A DNA stretch of 64,000 nucleotides from Brachybacterium sp. SGAir0954 (GTDB taxonomy: Bacteria > Actinomycetota > Actinomycetes > Actinomycetales > Dermabacteraceae), in the NCBI RefSeq assembly GCF_005490785.1, contig NZ_CP027295.1:62001-126000 (forward strand). The letters run 5' to 3'. Shown one piece after another: positions 8,399 to 17,287 of the stretch. The notes beneath the pieces were generated by a model, which was given only the letters and a program-made list of their open reading frames with translations, had not been told where the DNA came from and did not search any database. How positions within the stretch are numbered: position 1 is the stretch's first letter; each line of letters starts with the position of its first letter. The position numbers and the translations under genes were made by a program.

Positions 8399-10363
8399 TC
8401 ACTCGAGGCCCGCGGACTGCGCGGCCTCGAGCACCTGGCGCACGAGCGGCCCGGCGGTCGTCGCGCCGTAGCCGCCGTCCTCGACGAAGGCGCAGACCAC
8501 GACGTCGCCCTGGGCGGCGACGACCCACGAGTGGAGCTTCGCCTCTCCGTTCTCGTCGGTCCACTCGGCGGTGCCGGTCTTGCCGATGACCTCGCCGCCC
8601 GAGAGGTCCCCGAGCTGGCTCGTGAGCGTGCCGTCGGTGACGGTCCGCGCGAGCATGGTGCTCATGTCGCTCGTCTCCTGCTCGGTGAGCGGGGTGGGGA
8701 CGTCGGTCGTGGCGTCGTCGTCCATGAGGATGCGCGGGTGGACGGTGCTGCCGGAGCTGATGCTCGCGAGCGCGGTCGCCATGGCGAGCGGGGAGGCGAG
8801 CACCCTGCCCTGGCCGATGAGGTCCGCGGTGTGCTCGGAGCCGGTGTCCTCCGGGTCCACGGAGCCCATGAACGCGTCGAGGCCCTCGGGGGCGTCCTGG
8901 CCGATGCCGAGGGTGGTCGCGGCGTCGACGAGGGCGTCCTGGGAGACGTTCCCGGACTGCAGCACCATCGCCGTGTTGCACGAGTGGGCGATCGCCTCGG
9001 CGAGGCTCATCGAGCCCACCAGGGAGCTCTCGAAGGAGTCCGCGTTCTTGTAGGAGCGGCCGTCGACGCTCGCCGTGGCGGGGCAGTCGACCTGCGTGTC
9101 CGGGGTGTCGCCGGTGCGGAGCAGGGCGAGGGCGGTCGCCATCTTGAAGGTCGAGCCGGGGGCGTACTGCCCGACGAGGCCGACGGGGTAGGACTGTCCG
9201 CTCGGGCCGAGGCCCGTGGCGAGGACCTGCCCGGTCGAGGCGCTCATGGCGATGACGGCGCTCGGCGAGTCCTGTCCGGCGACGGCCGCGGTCGCCGCCT
9301 CCTGGAGGTCCGGATCCAGGGTGATCTGGACATCGGTGCCGTCGGTCGGCTCGCTCTCCTCGACGACCTCGCTCGAGCCGTTGACCCCGCGGGCGATGAT
9401 CTGCAGCCCCTCGGTCCCGACGATCTGGTCGCGGCGGGCGGCCGTCACCCCACCGGAGGAGATGAGCTCGCCCTCGACGATCTCGCCGCCCGACTCCTCC
9501 GCGTCCGTCGCGGTCGCCTCGCGGAAGGTGCCGAGCACCCCGGGGGCGTAGCTGCGGTCCGCGGCGAGCGGGAGCGTGCCCTCGACCGCGCTGTAGCCGG
9601 GGAGGGCGGCGGCCTTGTCGAGCGGGTACTGGCCCTTCGCGGAGGCACGGATCGTGAGCGCGGGGACGATGCTCGCCGTCTCCCCGGCGTCCTGCGCGTC
9701 CTTGACCTTCTGCTCGTAGGAGTCCGCGTCGATGCCGAGCAGGCCCGCGAGCTCCCGCGCGGTCCCGGCGGCGTCCTCGTTCCCGGCGATCCGGGACAGG
9801 TCGAGCCCCACGTCGATGACGTCCGTGGGCGCGACCAGGGCGTTCCCCTCCCGGTCGGTGACGGAGCCGGAGGTGCCGCGGGTGATCTCGACGTCGAGGG
9901 AGCCGGAGTCGTCGTCGAGCCCCGGGTACACGACGTTCGGGAGCATCGTCGCGGACCACGTGCCGTCGTCGCCGGAGAAGGTCGCCGTGGTCTCGTACGT
10001 CCAGGTGCCCATCGGCTCGGGCAGGTCCCAGGTCCAGGTGTACGTCGCGGTGCGGTCGCCGTCCTCCACCTCGCCGGCATCGGTGAGCGCGACGGTGGGC
10101 TCGACGCCGGTCGCGGCGACGACGGACGCGGTCACGTGCTCCCGGATCGCGGCCGCCTCCCCGGCGGTGCTCCCGGTGAGCGGGACCCCGGAGAAGTCCC
10201 CGCTGTCCAGCGCCTCCGCGAAGGCCTCCGCCTCCGCCCGGCCGCCGTCCGCCCGGGCCCGCCACACAAGCAGCCCGCCCACGACGAGGGCGATCACCGC
10301 GAGGGCGGCGACGCCGACGATCCAGGAAGCACGAGGGCGGGAGCGGCGAGCTGAGGTGGCCAT
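8399..10363 (-). CDS. Penicillin-binding protein (transpeptidase, class B-like)
   Basis: A 654-residue membrane-anchored D,D-transpeptidase. A single transmembrane helix lies at about 13-36 (WIVGVAALAVIALVVGGLLV). An NTF2-like MecA_N domain covers about 40-150, and a penicillin-binding dimerisation domain about 155-330. The transpeptidase domain has the three catalytic motifs: STFK at 404-407 with nucleophile Ser404, SCN at 461-463, and KTGT at 595-598. These enzymes cross-link peptidoglycan outside the membrane and are the targets of beta-lactams. It is divergent from the PfkB gene, with 39 bases between the two starts. The MecA_N-type arrangement is common in actinobacteria and does not by itself imply resistance. 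Confidence 0.92.
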   Translation of the reverse strand: MATSARRSRPRASWIVGVAALAVIALVVGGLLVWRARADGGRAEAEAFAEALDSGDFSGVPLTGSTAGEAAAIREHVTASVVAATGVEPTVALTDAGEVEDGDRTATYTWTWDLPEPMGTWTYETTATFSGDDGTWSATMLPNVVYPGLDDDSGSLDVEITRGTSGSVTDREGNALVAPTDVIDVGLDLSRIAGNEDAAGTARELAGLLGIDADSYEQKVKDAQDAGETASIVPALTIRASAKGQYPLDKAAALPGYSAVEGTLPLAADRSYAPGVLGTFREATATDAEESGGEIVEGELISSGGVTAARRDQIVGTEGLQIIARGVNGSSEVVEESEPTDGTDVQITLDPDLQEAATAAVAGQDSPSAVIAMSASTGQVLATGLGPSGQSYPVGLVGQYAPGSTFKMATALALLRTGDTPDTQVDCPATASVDGRSYKNADSFESSLVGSMSLAEAIAHSCNTAMVLQSGNVSQDALVDAATTLGIGQDAPEGLDAFMGSVDPEDTGSEHTADLIGQGRVLASPLAMATALASISSGSTVHPRILMDDDATTDVPTPLTEQETSDMSTMLARTVTDGTLTSQLGDLSGGEVIGKTGTAEWTDENGEAKLHSWVVAAQGDVVVCAFVEDGGYGATTAGPLVRQVLEAAQSAGLE

Positions 10364-10390
10364 GCCTCCATCGTCCACCATCCCCGCCCC

Positions 10391-10396
10391 TAGACT
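10391..10396 (+). promoter_or_regulatory. -10 box TAGACT of a leaderless transcript
   Basis: TAGACT ends exactly six bases before the ATG of the PfkB kinase gene, leaving no room for a ribosome binding site. In actinobacteria this spacing places the transcription start on the first base of the start codon. No clear -35 element is visible. Confidence 0.65.
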
Positions 10397-10402
10397 CGCC
10401 CC

Positions 10403-11317
10403 ATGCCCCGCGTGCTCCACACCTCCCAGGCGCTCGTCGACATGGTGGTCGAGGTGCCCTCGCTGCCCGTGCGCGGCGACAACGTCAACGCCCGCTCGGA
10501 GGAGCGCTACGCAGGAGGGGCCGCGACGATCCTCGTGGCCGCCGCGCGCACCGGGGCGGAGGCCGTGCACGGCGGCGCCCACGGCACCGGCCCCAACGGC
10601 GACCTCATCCGCGAGGTGCTCACCGAGGCGGGGGTGACGCTCGCGGACTCCCCGCGGGGGGACGACGACTCCGGCTATTGCGTGGTGCTCGTCGAGCCCA
10701 CCGCGGAGCGCTCCTTCGTCACCGTCTACGGGGCGGAGCGGCAGGTCACCGCCGAGTCCTTCGCGAGGCTCGACCCGCGGCCCGGGGACCTGCTGTGCAT
10801 CTCCGGCTACTCGCTGTTCGAGCCCACGCGCGATCCGCTGCTCGCGCTCCTGGAGTCCCTGCCCGAGGGGGTCGAGGTGGTGCTGGACCCGGGCGAGCCC
10901 TTCGCCTCCTTCCCCATGGAGCTGCAGGACCGGGTGCTCGCGCGCACCACCGTGTGGACCTCGAACGCGGCGGAGGCCCGGGCGATCACGGGCCTCGACG
11001 ACCTCGAGGACACCCCGGAGGCGCTGCGGCGCCGGATCGGTCCGGGCACCGTCGTCGTGGTGCGGGACGGCGACCGCGGCTGCACGGTCTTCCACCACGG
11101 CCGGGGCACGTTCATCCCCGCCTTCCCGCAGAAGGCGGTGGACACCAACGGCGCCGGGGACACGCACACCGGCACGATGCTCGCCGAGCGCGCGCTCGGC
11201 GCGGACTGGGAGTCCGCGGCGACCCGGGCGAACGCGGCGGCGGCGATCGCGGTGACCCGCTGGGGGCCGCAGTCCGCCCCCACCCGGGCCGAGGTCGACG
11301 CCTTCCTGGACGACTGA
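10403..11317 (+). CDS. PfkB family carbohydrate kinase
   Basis: A 304-residue ribokinase-fold sugar kinase. The N-terminal PfkB signature region is ARSEERYAGGAATILVAAARTGAEAVHGGAHGTGPNG, with the GG of the substrate lid and a G-x-G-x-x-G loop. The C-terminal ATP/anion-hole signature DTNGAGDTHTGTMLAERAL (about 250-268) contains the catalytic aspartate within GAGD. Kinases of this family phosphorylate a sugar or nucleoside with ATP in the cytoplasm; the substrate cannot be read from sequence. Its start is six bases after TAGACT, so the mRNA is probably leaderless. It is divergent from the penicillin-binding protein gene and followed by the glutathione peroxidase gene 68 bases on. Confidence 0.88.
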   Translation: MPRVLHTSQALVDMVVEVPSLPVRGDNVNARSEERYAGGAATILVAAARTGAEAVHGGAHGTGPNGDLIREVLTEAGVTLADSPRGDDDSGYCVVLVEPTAERSFVTVYGAERQVTAESFARLDPRPGDLLCISGYSLFEPTRDPLLALLESLPEGVEVVLDPGEPFASFPMELQDRVLARTTVWTSNAAEARAITGLDDLEDTPEALRRRIGPGTVVVVRDGDRGCTVFHHGRGTFIPAFPQKAVDTNGAGDTHTGTMLAERALGADWESAATRANAAAAIAVTRWGPQSAPTRAEVDAFLDD

Positions 11318-11385
11318 CCACCCCGCCGGGCGTCCCGCGCCCCTAGGATGGGTGGTCGCGACCACAGCAGGCAGGAGGCCCGTCG

Positions 11386-11922
11386 ATGACGAAGCTCGAC
11401 GCATCGGACGCTTCCGCACCCCTCCCCGGCGGGGACCGCACCCTCCACGACTTCTCCGCCCGAACGATCCGCGGGGACGTGCAGGACCTCTCCGACTACG
11501 AGGGCCAGGTGCTGCTCGTCGTCAACACCGCGACCCAGTGCACCTTCACGCCCCAGCTCGAGGGCCTGCAGTCCCTCCAGCGCCAGTTCGGCGACCGCGG
11601 CTTCACGGTGCTCGGCTTCCCGTCGGACCAGTTCCACCAGGACCCGGGGACCGACGAGGACACCGAGCAGGTGTGCACCTCGAGCTACGAGACGACCTTC
11701 CCGCTGTTCGCGAAGACCGACGTCAACGGGCCGGGCGCCCCGGAGATGTGGGCCTGGCTGCGCGCTCAGAAGGCCGGCGTGCTGGGCGGCCGCATCGCCT
11801 GGAACTTCACCAAGTTCCTCGTGGGCGCCGACGGTCACGTGCTGCGCCGCTACGCCCCGCCGGTGCCGCCGGCGCGGATCGCGCGCCGCATCGAGGTGGA
11901 GCTGCAGCGGCTCGGCCGCTGA
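11386..11922 (+). CDS. Glutathione peroxidase family (Cys-type, thiol peroxidase)
   Basis: A 178-residue thioredoxin-fold peroxidase. The catalytic tetrad of the GPx family is present: peroxidatic Cys52 in NTATQCTFTPQ, Gln82 in FPSDQF, and Trp139-Asn140 in AWNFTKFLV. Cysteine takes the place of selenocysteine, as in most bacterial members, which usually draw electrons from thioredoxin rather than glutathione; actinobacteria lack glutathione in most cases. It reduces hydroperoxides in the cytoplasm. An N-terminal extension of about 20 residues precedes the domain. A GGCAGGAGG ribosome binding site lies nine bases before the ATG, and TAGGAT at 11344-11349 is a plausible -10 box for a leadered transcript. 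Confidence 0.92.
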   Translation: MTKLDASDASAPLPGGDRTLHDFSARTIRGDVQDLSDYEGQVLLVVNTATQCTFTPQLEGLQSLQRQFGDRGFTVLGFPSDQFHQDPGTDEDTEQVCTSSYETTFPLFAKTDVNGPGAPEMWAWLRAQKAGVLGGRIAWNFTKFLVGADGHVLRRYAPPVPPARIARRIEVELQRLGR

Positions 11923-12029
11923 CGCGGACTCTCACCGTTCCCCGGATCCCCTCCCTTCGTCGGCCCCCTGGAACAGGGACCATTCGGTAGCGTGGCTCAC
12001 ATCGACCACCTCCTGGAAAGGGGAACCCC

Positions 12030-13163
12030 ATGGAAGGCGTCGTCGCCGTCCTCATCGTCCTCGTCGTCGTCGTCGTGGTGCTTGCGATCCTCGGAGCGCT
12101 GCTCTTCGGCGGGTTGCGCACCTCGATCATGTTCACCGTGCACACGCAAGAGAACGTCATCGTCGAGCGCTTCGGCAAGTTCCGTCGTGTCGCGCGACCG
12201 GGCCTGAACTTCAAGGCCCCGTTCGTGGACAGCACCACCCGGCCGATCTCCCTGCGCATCCAGCAGCTCGAGGTGAACATCGAGTCCAAGACCAAGGACA
12301 ACGTGTTCGTCACCGTGCCGGTGGCCGTGCAGTACGTGATCAAGGAGGAGCAGGTCGTCGACGCGTACTACCGCCTCTCCAACCCGGAGAACCAGATCCG
12401 CTCCTACGTGTTCGACACGGTGCGCTCGGCGCTGTCCGGCCTCGAGCTCGACGAGGCCTTCGAGTCCAAGGACGACATCGCCCGCAGCGTCGAGAACACG
12501 CTCTCGGTGCGCATGCAGGAGTTCGGCTTCAACATCGTCAACACGCTCGTCCAGGACATCTCCCCGGACGCCCGCGTGCGCGACTCGATGAACTCGATCA
12601 ACGCCGCCCAGCGCGACCGCGTGGCCGCGCAGTCCCTCGCGGAGGCGGACAAGATCAAGCGCGTCACCCAGGCGGAGGCCGAGGCCGAGTCCAAGCGCCT
12701 GCAGGGTGAGGGCGTCGCCGCCCAGCGCAAGGCGATCGCGCTCGGCATCGCGGAGCAGTACGAGATGCTGCGCAAGGTGGGCATCGAGTCCTCCGCGGAG
12801 CAGCTGCTGCTCATGACCCAGTACTTCGACACCATGCAGGACGTGGCCCGCAACGGCCGCTCGAACGTGCTGTACCTGCCCTCGAACCCGGGCGCCGTGG
12901 GCTCCATGGGCGACGAGATCCGCTCCGCCATGCTGCAGGCGCAGGCCGCGCACCAGGCGAACGAGGACGGCGAGCAGGCTGATGCCCAGCAGCGCCGCAC
13001 CGCGGACGCCCAGCGCGCCGAGCGCCAGCGCCGCATCAGCGCCCAGCAGGCCCGCGACGCGCAGGCCGAGGCCGAGCGCCGTGCCCAGCAGGCCGCGCAG
13101 CAGGCGGCCGACGGGCAGGTCCCGCCGTGGGCCCGCCCGGGCAGCGCGGACCCGCAGGGCTGA
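12030..13163 (+). CDS. SPFH/band 7 (stomatin-prohibitin-like) membrane protein
   Basis: A 377-residue protein with a very hydrophobic N-terminal helix (residues 4-27, rich in Val, Leu and Ile) followed by the SPFH domain (about 35-210: NVIVERFGKFRRVARPGLNFKAPFVD, then VTVPVAVQYVIKEEQVVDAYYRLSNP). A long Ala/Glu/Arg-rich coiled coil (about 200-260) follows, and the tail after 310 is an Ala/Gln/Arg low-complexity helix ending in PPWARPG. Members such as QmcA and HIR-type proteins form large rings on the membrane and organise proteases or lipid domains. No NfeD-like partner gene adjoins it. A GGAAAGGGG element precedes the ATG, and TAGCGT near 11987 may be its -10 box. Confidence 0.9.
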   Translation: MEGVVAVLIVLVVVVVVLAILGALLFGGLRTSIMFTVHTQENVIVERFGKFRRVARPGLNFKAPFVDSTTRPISLRIQQLEVNIESKTKDNVFVTVPVAVQYVIKEEQVVDAYYRLSNPENQIRSYVFDTVRSALSGLELDEAFESKDDIARSVENTLSVRMQEFGFNIVNTLVQDISPDARVRDSMNSINAAQRDRVAAQSLAEADKIKRVTQAEAEAESKRLQGEGVAAQRKAIALGIAEQYEMLRKVGIESSAEQLLLMTQYFDTMQDVARNGRSNVLYLPSNPGAVGSMGDEIRSAMLQAQAAHQANEDGEQADAQQRRTADAQRAERQRRISAQQARDAQAEAERRAQQAAQQAADGQVPPWARPGSADPQG

Positions 13164-13175
13164 TCCGACCGTCAG

Positions 13176-13245
13176 CGCCCCGCCCCGCCCCCACATCGTC
13201 CTGGTCTGCGTGGGCCAGATGCGCGGTGACGCCTGGGGCGGGGCG
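13176..13245 (+). terminator. Possible GC-rich terminator after the SPFH gene
   Basis: CGCCCCGCCCC at 13176-13186 and GGGGCGGGGCG at 13235-13245 are perfect 11-base complements, separated by 48 bases that can form smaller inner pairings. There is no U-tract. It sits 12 bases past the SPFH stop. The rest of 13164-13407 shows nothing else I can name. Confidence 0.35.
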
Positions 13246-13407
13246 GGTGCGCACTGGGCGGGCACGACCTCGCCGCCCGGCCCGAGCACGCGGAGGAGCA
13301 CGCTCGACTCATAGCGGATCCGGGGGCCCGTCGGCCCCGACGGAGGTCGGGTCCGCTCCCACCCCCGGACGGACGCCTGGCGCGGCCCGCCGACGTGGAA
13401 TGGGTCC

Positions 13408-14517
13408 ATGACCTCCTCCGACGCTGACACCTCCCCCTCCCCCGCGCCCGCACCAGCACCAGCACCAGCACCCGAGGACGGCTACGCCGTCGAGAAGCGG
13501 GTCGCGCGCACCGTCGCCGCGACCCTGGGCTGGTGGGCGCACGGCGCCGTGCGGCTGCTGCTCGCGCTCGTGCTGCTCTACTACGGCGGCACGAAGCTCG
13601 TGCTGGGCCAGTTCGGGCTCTCCGACTCGGGGGACGCGCTCATCAGCCAGGGCGAGATGAGCCCCATGGGCCTGCTGTGGCGGATGGTCGCGTTCTCCCC
13701 GCTGTTCCAGCTCCTCGCGGGGGTCGCGGAGTGCGGGGCGGGGCTCGCGCTGCTGTGGCGCCGCTCGGTACCCTTCGGCGCGGTGGTCGGGGCGGGGTCG
13801 ATGGCGCTCGTGCTCGTCCTGAACCTGGGCTACGACGTCATGGTGAAGACACCCTCGCTGATCTACCTGGTGATGTCGCTCGTGGTGCTCGTCCCGTGGA
13901 TGCCGCGCCTGTTCAGCGCGTTCTTCCGGCGCGGGGAGATCCCGCGGGGCCCGCTGCCCACGCTCATCCCGTGGCGGCCGGTCGCCCGGGTCACGGACGT
14001 GCTCGGTCCGATCGCCGCCGTGGCGATCGCGGCGCTCGTGATCTGGGGGTCGACCCAGCTGTACCCGCCGCGCAGCAGCGACGACTCCGTGCCCGCAGGC
14101 GTGTGGGCCGTGCAGGAGGACACCGCGCAGCCCGCCGCGCAGCTCGGTGAGGACCGTCGCTGGGCGCGCATCGCCTTCGGCGACACGGTCTACGGCGAGG
14201 ACTCCCCCGTGCAGCTCCGCCTCGCGGACGGCACGCTCCTCACCGGCACCTACCGTCGCAGCGGTGAGGGCACGGTCGAGCTCGCGCTCCAGGACCTGCG
14301 GGAGGAGGGGCAGCCGGTGAGGGAGTACCTCGACGTCCTGCCCCAGGAGCTGACGCTCACGATCGAGGAGCAGCCCGGCGGCACCCTGCACGTCACGGGC
14401 GACGGGGTGGACGGCGGGGACGTGGACCTCGTGCTCGCCCCGGACCCCTCCGGATCCACGCTGTACGAGCGCGGCTTCAGCTGGTCGGTCCGGCCCGACG
14501 ACCCGTTCAACCGCTGA
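13408..14517 (+). CDS. DoxX family membrane protein with a C-terminal extracytoplasmic domain
   Basis: A 369-residue protein. It opens with a Pro-Ala repeat (residues 10-22, from tandem CCAGCA units) and then has four hydrophobic helices between about 45 and 165 (AVRLLLALVLLYYGGTKLVLGQFG, QLLAGVAECGAGLALL, LIYLVMSLVVLVPWMP) that fit DoxX/DoxD membrane proteins. A fifth helix (IAAVAIAALVIWGSTQLY, about 200-218) leads to a soluble domain of about 145 residues with beta-rich text such as DRRWARIAFGDTVYG and GTLHVTGDGVDGGDVDLVL. DoxX proteins are linked to redox and thiol homeostasis. The extra domain is unusual and unrecognised. A TGGAAT six bases before the ATG is a weak leaderless box. Confidence 0.75.
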   Translation: MTSSDADTSPSPAPAPAPAPAPEDGYAVEKRVARTVAATLGWWAHGAVRLLLALVLLYYGGTKLVLGQFGLSDSGDALISQGEMSPMGLLWRMVAFSPLFQLLAGVAECGAGLALLWRRSVPFGAVVGAGSMALVLVLNLGYDVMVKTPSLIYLVMSLVVLVPWMPRLFSAFFRRGEIPRGPLPTLIPWRPVARVTDVLGPIAAVAIAALVIWGSTQLYPPRSSDDSVPAGVWAVQEDTAQPAAQLGEDRRWARIAFGDTVYGEDSPVQLRLADGTLLTGTYRRSGEGTVELALQDLREEGQPVREYLDVLPQELTLTIEEQPGGTLHVTGDGVDGGDVDLVLAPDPSGSTLYERGFSWSVRPDDPFNR

Positions 14518-14590
14518 GCGTCGGCCCCCTCCCCTACTGTGGGTCCCGCGGCAGGTCACGCCGCACGGAGACGGCGGAGGAGCAGGTGGG

Positions 14591-17287
14591 ATGCGGATCG
14601 AGTTCGGCTGGTCCCTGGACGGCACGGCCTGGGCGGACGGCACGGGCGCCCGGGGCGCGGCGCGGATGGGACCGCGGTCCCTCGTGCAGCTGCTGCAGAA
14701 CCGTCTGGGCCTGACCCGCCCGGCCGTCGAACCGGCGGTGCGGGTCGCGCAGTACGTGCGGCTCGTCGAGGAGCATCTCGCCTCCCTGCCCGATCCCACC
14801 GTGTTCTGGCCCGCGCGCTCCTTCGCGGTGGACCCGTGGAGCACGGGGCGGCAGCTGCTGCGCTGGCGCGACGAGGCGGTCGCGACGGGGTGGCGGCCCT
14901 CGGGCGTCGAGGGCCCTCTCCCGGAGCGGCTCGCGGCGCTGCGCGATCTCGAGCAGACGGTCGTCGTCGGCACGGCCGGCACCCTCGCCCCCTCCCCCGC
15001 CGATGATCTCGCCGAGCTGATCGCCCTGCTCGAGGGGGACGCGGCGACCTGGCCGCTCGGCATCGAGGAGGTGGCGCTGCACGAGCCGGCGGAGCGACTT
15101 CCGGGCCGATGGCCGCACCTGTTCTCCCTGCTCACCGCTGCCGGCGTGGACTGCCCGGTGCTGCCCGCCCCGGAGGCGGGCGCGCCCGCGCTCACGGTCG
15201 TCGAGGCGCTCGACGAGTGGTCCGCGGCCGACGTCGCCGCGCGGTACCTCGCCGCCCCGGCCGCCCCGGAGGACGGCCCGCTCACGGTGCTCGCCGCCCG
15301 CGGCACCGACGTGCTCGACCGGGCCCTGCACCGGCGCGGCCTGCCCGCGGTCGGCCACGTGGAGCCGTCCACGGACCGCGCCCACCACCAGGTGCTGGGC
15401 CTCTTCCTCGACGTCGCGACGGCCCCGGTCGACGTCCACCAGCTCGCGGCGCTGCTGGACCTGCGGGTGCTGCCGGGCGCGGACGGCGACGCCGAGCCCG
15501 TGGGCCTCGTGCCCGCGGCCGCGCGCCGCCGGCTGTTGCGGGCGCTGGGCCGGGAGCCCGGCGTGGGCGGTCCCGCCTGGCGGGAGGCGCTCGGGCAGAT
15601 CGCCGCCGACGGCCCCGCCCCGGCGGTCGAGGCCGCGCGGGCCGTGGACCGCATGGTCACGGATCCGCTGCCCGCGGAGGGTCTGCGCCCGGGCCTGCTC
15701 TCCTCGCGCCTGGACTGGCTCGTGGAGCGGCTGCGGGCGGTGGCCCGCGGTGAGGGTGAGCTGCTCGCGACGCTCACCCAGGCGCGGACCCTGCAGCAGG
15801 TGCTCGGCATGCTCGACCCGTCGGTCCCGCTCGCCCGGCGCACCCTGCAGCAGGTCATCGACTCCTGCGGCAGCTCCGGGCCATCTCCCCGCGCGGTGCG
15901 CGAGGTCGCCGACTGGGCCGTGACCACCCGTCCGGCACAGCTGCGCGCCGCGGGCGGGACGGTGCTGTGGTGGGGGCCGTCGGCCGAGGAGCTGCCGGCG
16001 GCGGAGCGCTGGGACGCGGCGGAGGCGGCCGCGCTCGAGGCGGGCGGCGGGCGGGTGCTCGATCCCGCCGCCGTCGCTTCCCTGCAGGTCGATGCCGCCC
16101 TCGCGGGGCTGCGCGGCGCCCGGCGCGTGATCGCGGTGCTGCCCGGGCCGTTCGCGGAGGAGGCACCGGGGCCGAGCGGCCTGCTCGCCCACCTCGAGGC
16201 GGCCGCGGGGGCGGAGCGTCTCTCCCCCGAGTCGCTGATCGACGGGCGCACCTGGAGCCTCGCCGGTCGCACGCTCCCCGTCACCACCCCCGTCGAGGAG
16301 CTCGGCGATCCGGTGCCGCCGCTCGAGCGCCGCATCGCGCCCGCCCCGCACCTGCTGCCCGAGCGGCTGTCCTACACGCAGGCCACGTCGCTGCTCGCCT
16401 GCCCGCAGCACTGGGCGCTCGAGTACGCGCTCGACGTGCGCCCCGCCGAGGTCGCCGCGCTGCCCACGGGTGCTCGCATGATCGGCACGCTCGTCCACGC
16501 CGTCGTCGAGACGCTCGTGCACGAGCACACCCACCCGACCCCCGAGCAGATCGGGGCGACCTTCGACGCGCTCGTCCCGCAGCTCGCTTCCGAGCTCGAC
16601 CTCCCGGGCCGCGCCGCCGAGCGCTCCGAGGTGCGCGAGCGGGCCGTCCGCTCCCTCGGGGCGCTGTTCCGCGGTCTCGCCGACGCGGGCCTGCGGATCA
16701 CCGGCACCGAGTCCCGCTTCTCGCTGCCGCTCATGCTCCCGCTCGCCGTCGGCCCGCACACGGTGACCTTCGTCGGCAGCCGCGACGTGGACGCCGTGGA
16801 CGCGCAGGGCCGGCCGAGCGTCCTGGACCTCAAGTGGTCCCGCAGCCGCACCCGCTACGGGGACCTCTTCGACACCGGCGAGGCGATCCAGCTCGCCGCC
16901 TACGCGTGGACGGTCGCCCAGGAGCAGTCGCTCACGGAGCCCGCGGGCGTCGGCTACTTCCTGCTGCGCAGCGGCGAGTTCGTCTCCGCCGATCCGGCGC
17001 TCGACCCGCGCCGCCGCACGCCGATGGACGTCGAGGACGCCTGGTCACGCATGCTCGCCGGCATCACGACGGTGCTCGACGAGGTCGCCTCCGGCACCGT
17101 GCGCGCGGGCTGCCGTGCGCTGATCGAGGAGGCCGGTCTCGGCGCGGGCGCGACCTGGGCGCAGCACGCGAAGGCGGTCACGGCCGCCCGGACGACGGCG
17201 CGAGCGGCGGGCGGTCTGCTCGTCGAGGACCACTGCGCGGGCAGCGAGTACGCGCAGCTCTGCGGACTGACGGGAGACCGACGATGA
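14591..17287 (+). CDS. PD-(D/E)XK nuclease family protein, AddB-like
   Basis: An 898-residue cytoplasmic protein with a RecB-type nuclease domain at its C-terminus (about 590-890). The motif begins LSYTQATSLLACPQHWALEYAL, includes Cys604, and has the catalytic DLK at about 746-748 (VLDLKWSRSRTRYGDLF) followed by QLAAYAW. Further cysteines in the last 15 residues (CAGSEYAQLCG) could complete a Fe-S cluster with Cys604, as in AddB. The N-terminal 590 residues look like an inactivated helicase fold with no Walker motif. Its TGA overlaps the start of the UvrD-like helicase as ATGA, so the two products probably form an AddAB-like complex for double-strand break repair. TACTGT at 14535-14540 may be its -10 box. 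Confidence 0.78.
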   Translation: MRIEFGWSLDGTAWADGTGARGAARMGPRSLVQLLQNRLGLTRPAVEPAVRVAQYVRLVEEHLASLPDPTVFWPARSFAVDPWSTGRQLLRWRDEAVATGWRPSGVEGPLPERLAALRDLEQTVVVGTAGTLAPSPADDLAELIALLEGDAATWPLGIEEVALHEPAERLPGRWPHLFSLLTAAGVDCPVLPAPEAGAPALTVVEALDEWSAADVAARYLAAPAAPEDGPLTVLAARGTDVLDRALHRRGLPAVGHVEPSTDRAHHQVLGLFLDVATAPVDVHQLAALLDLRVLPGADGDAEPVGLVPAAARRRLLRALGREPGVGGPAWREALGQIAADGPAPAVEAARAVDRMVTDPLPAEGLRPGLLSSRLDWLVERLRAVARGEGELLATLTQARTLQQVLGMLDPSVPLARRTLQQVIDSCGSSGPSPRAVREVADWAVTTRPAQLRAAGGTVLWWGPSAEELPAAERWDAAEAAALEAGGGRVLDPAAVASLQVDAALAGLRGARRVIAVLPGPFAEEAPGPSGLLAHLEAAAGAERLSPESLIDGRTWSLAGRTLPVTTPVEELGDPVPPLERRIAPAPHLLPERLSYTQATSLLACPQHWALEYALDVRPAEVAALPTGARMIGTLVHAVVETLVHEHTHPTPEQIGATFDALVPQLASELDLPGRAAERSEVRERAVRSLGALFRGLADAGLRITGTESRFSLPLMLPLAVGPHTVTFVGSRDVDAVDAQGRPSVLDLKWSRSRTRYGDLFDTGEAIQLAAYAWTVAQEQSLTEPAGVGYFLLRSGEFVSADPALDPRRRTPMDVEDAWSRMLAGITTVLDEVASGTVRAGCRALIEEAGLGAGATWAQHAKAVTAARTTARAAGGLLVEDHCAGSEYAQLCGLTGDRR

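Noticed and set aside
13441..13473. Tandem CCAGCA repeats, considered as a CRISPR or microsatellite element
   Set aside because: They are in frame, code for Pro-Ala in the DoxX N-terminus and lack spacers; not CRISPR.
13309..16335. A 1,008-codon minus-strand frame opposite the DoxX and AddB-like genes
   Set aside because: Ser/Arg/Pro-rich nonsense with no recognisable domain; it overlaps two genes with clear family motifs.
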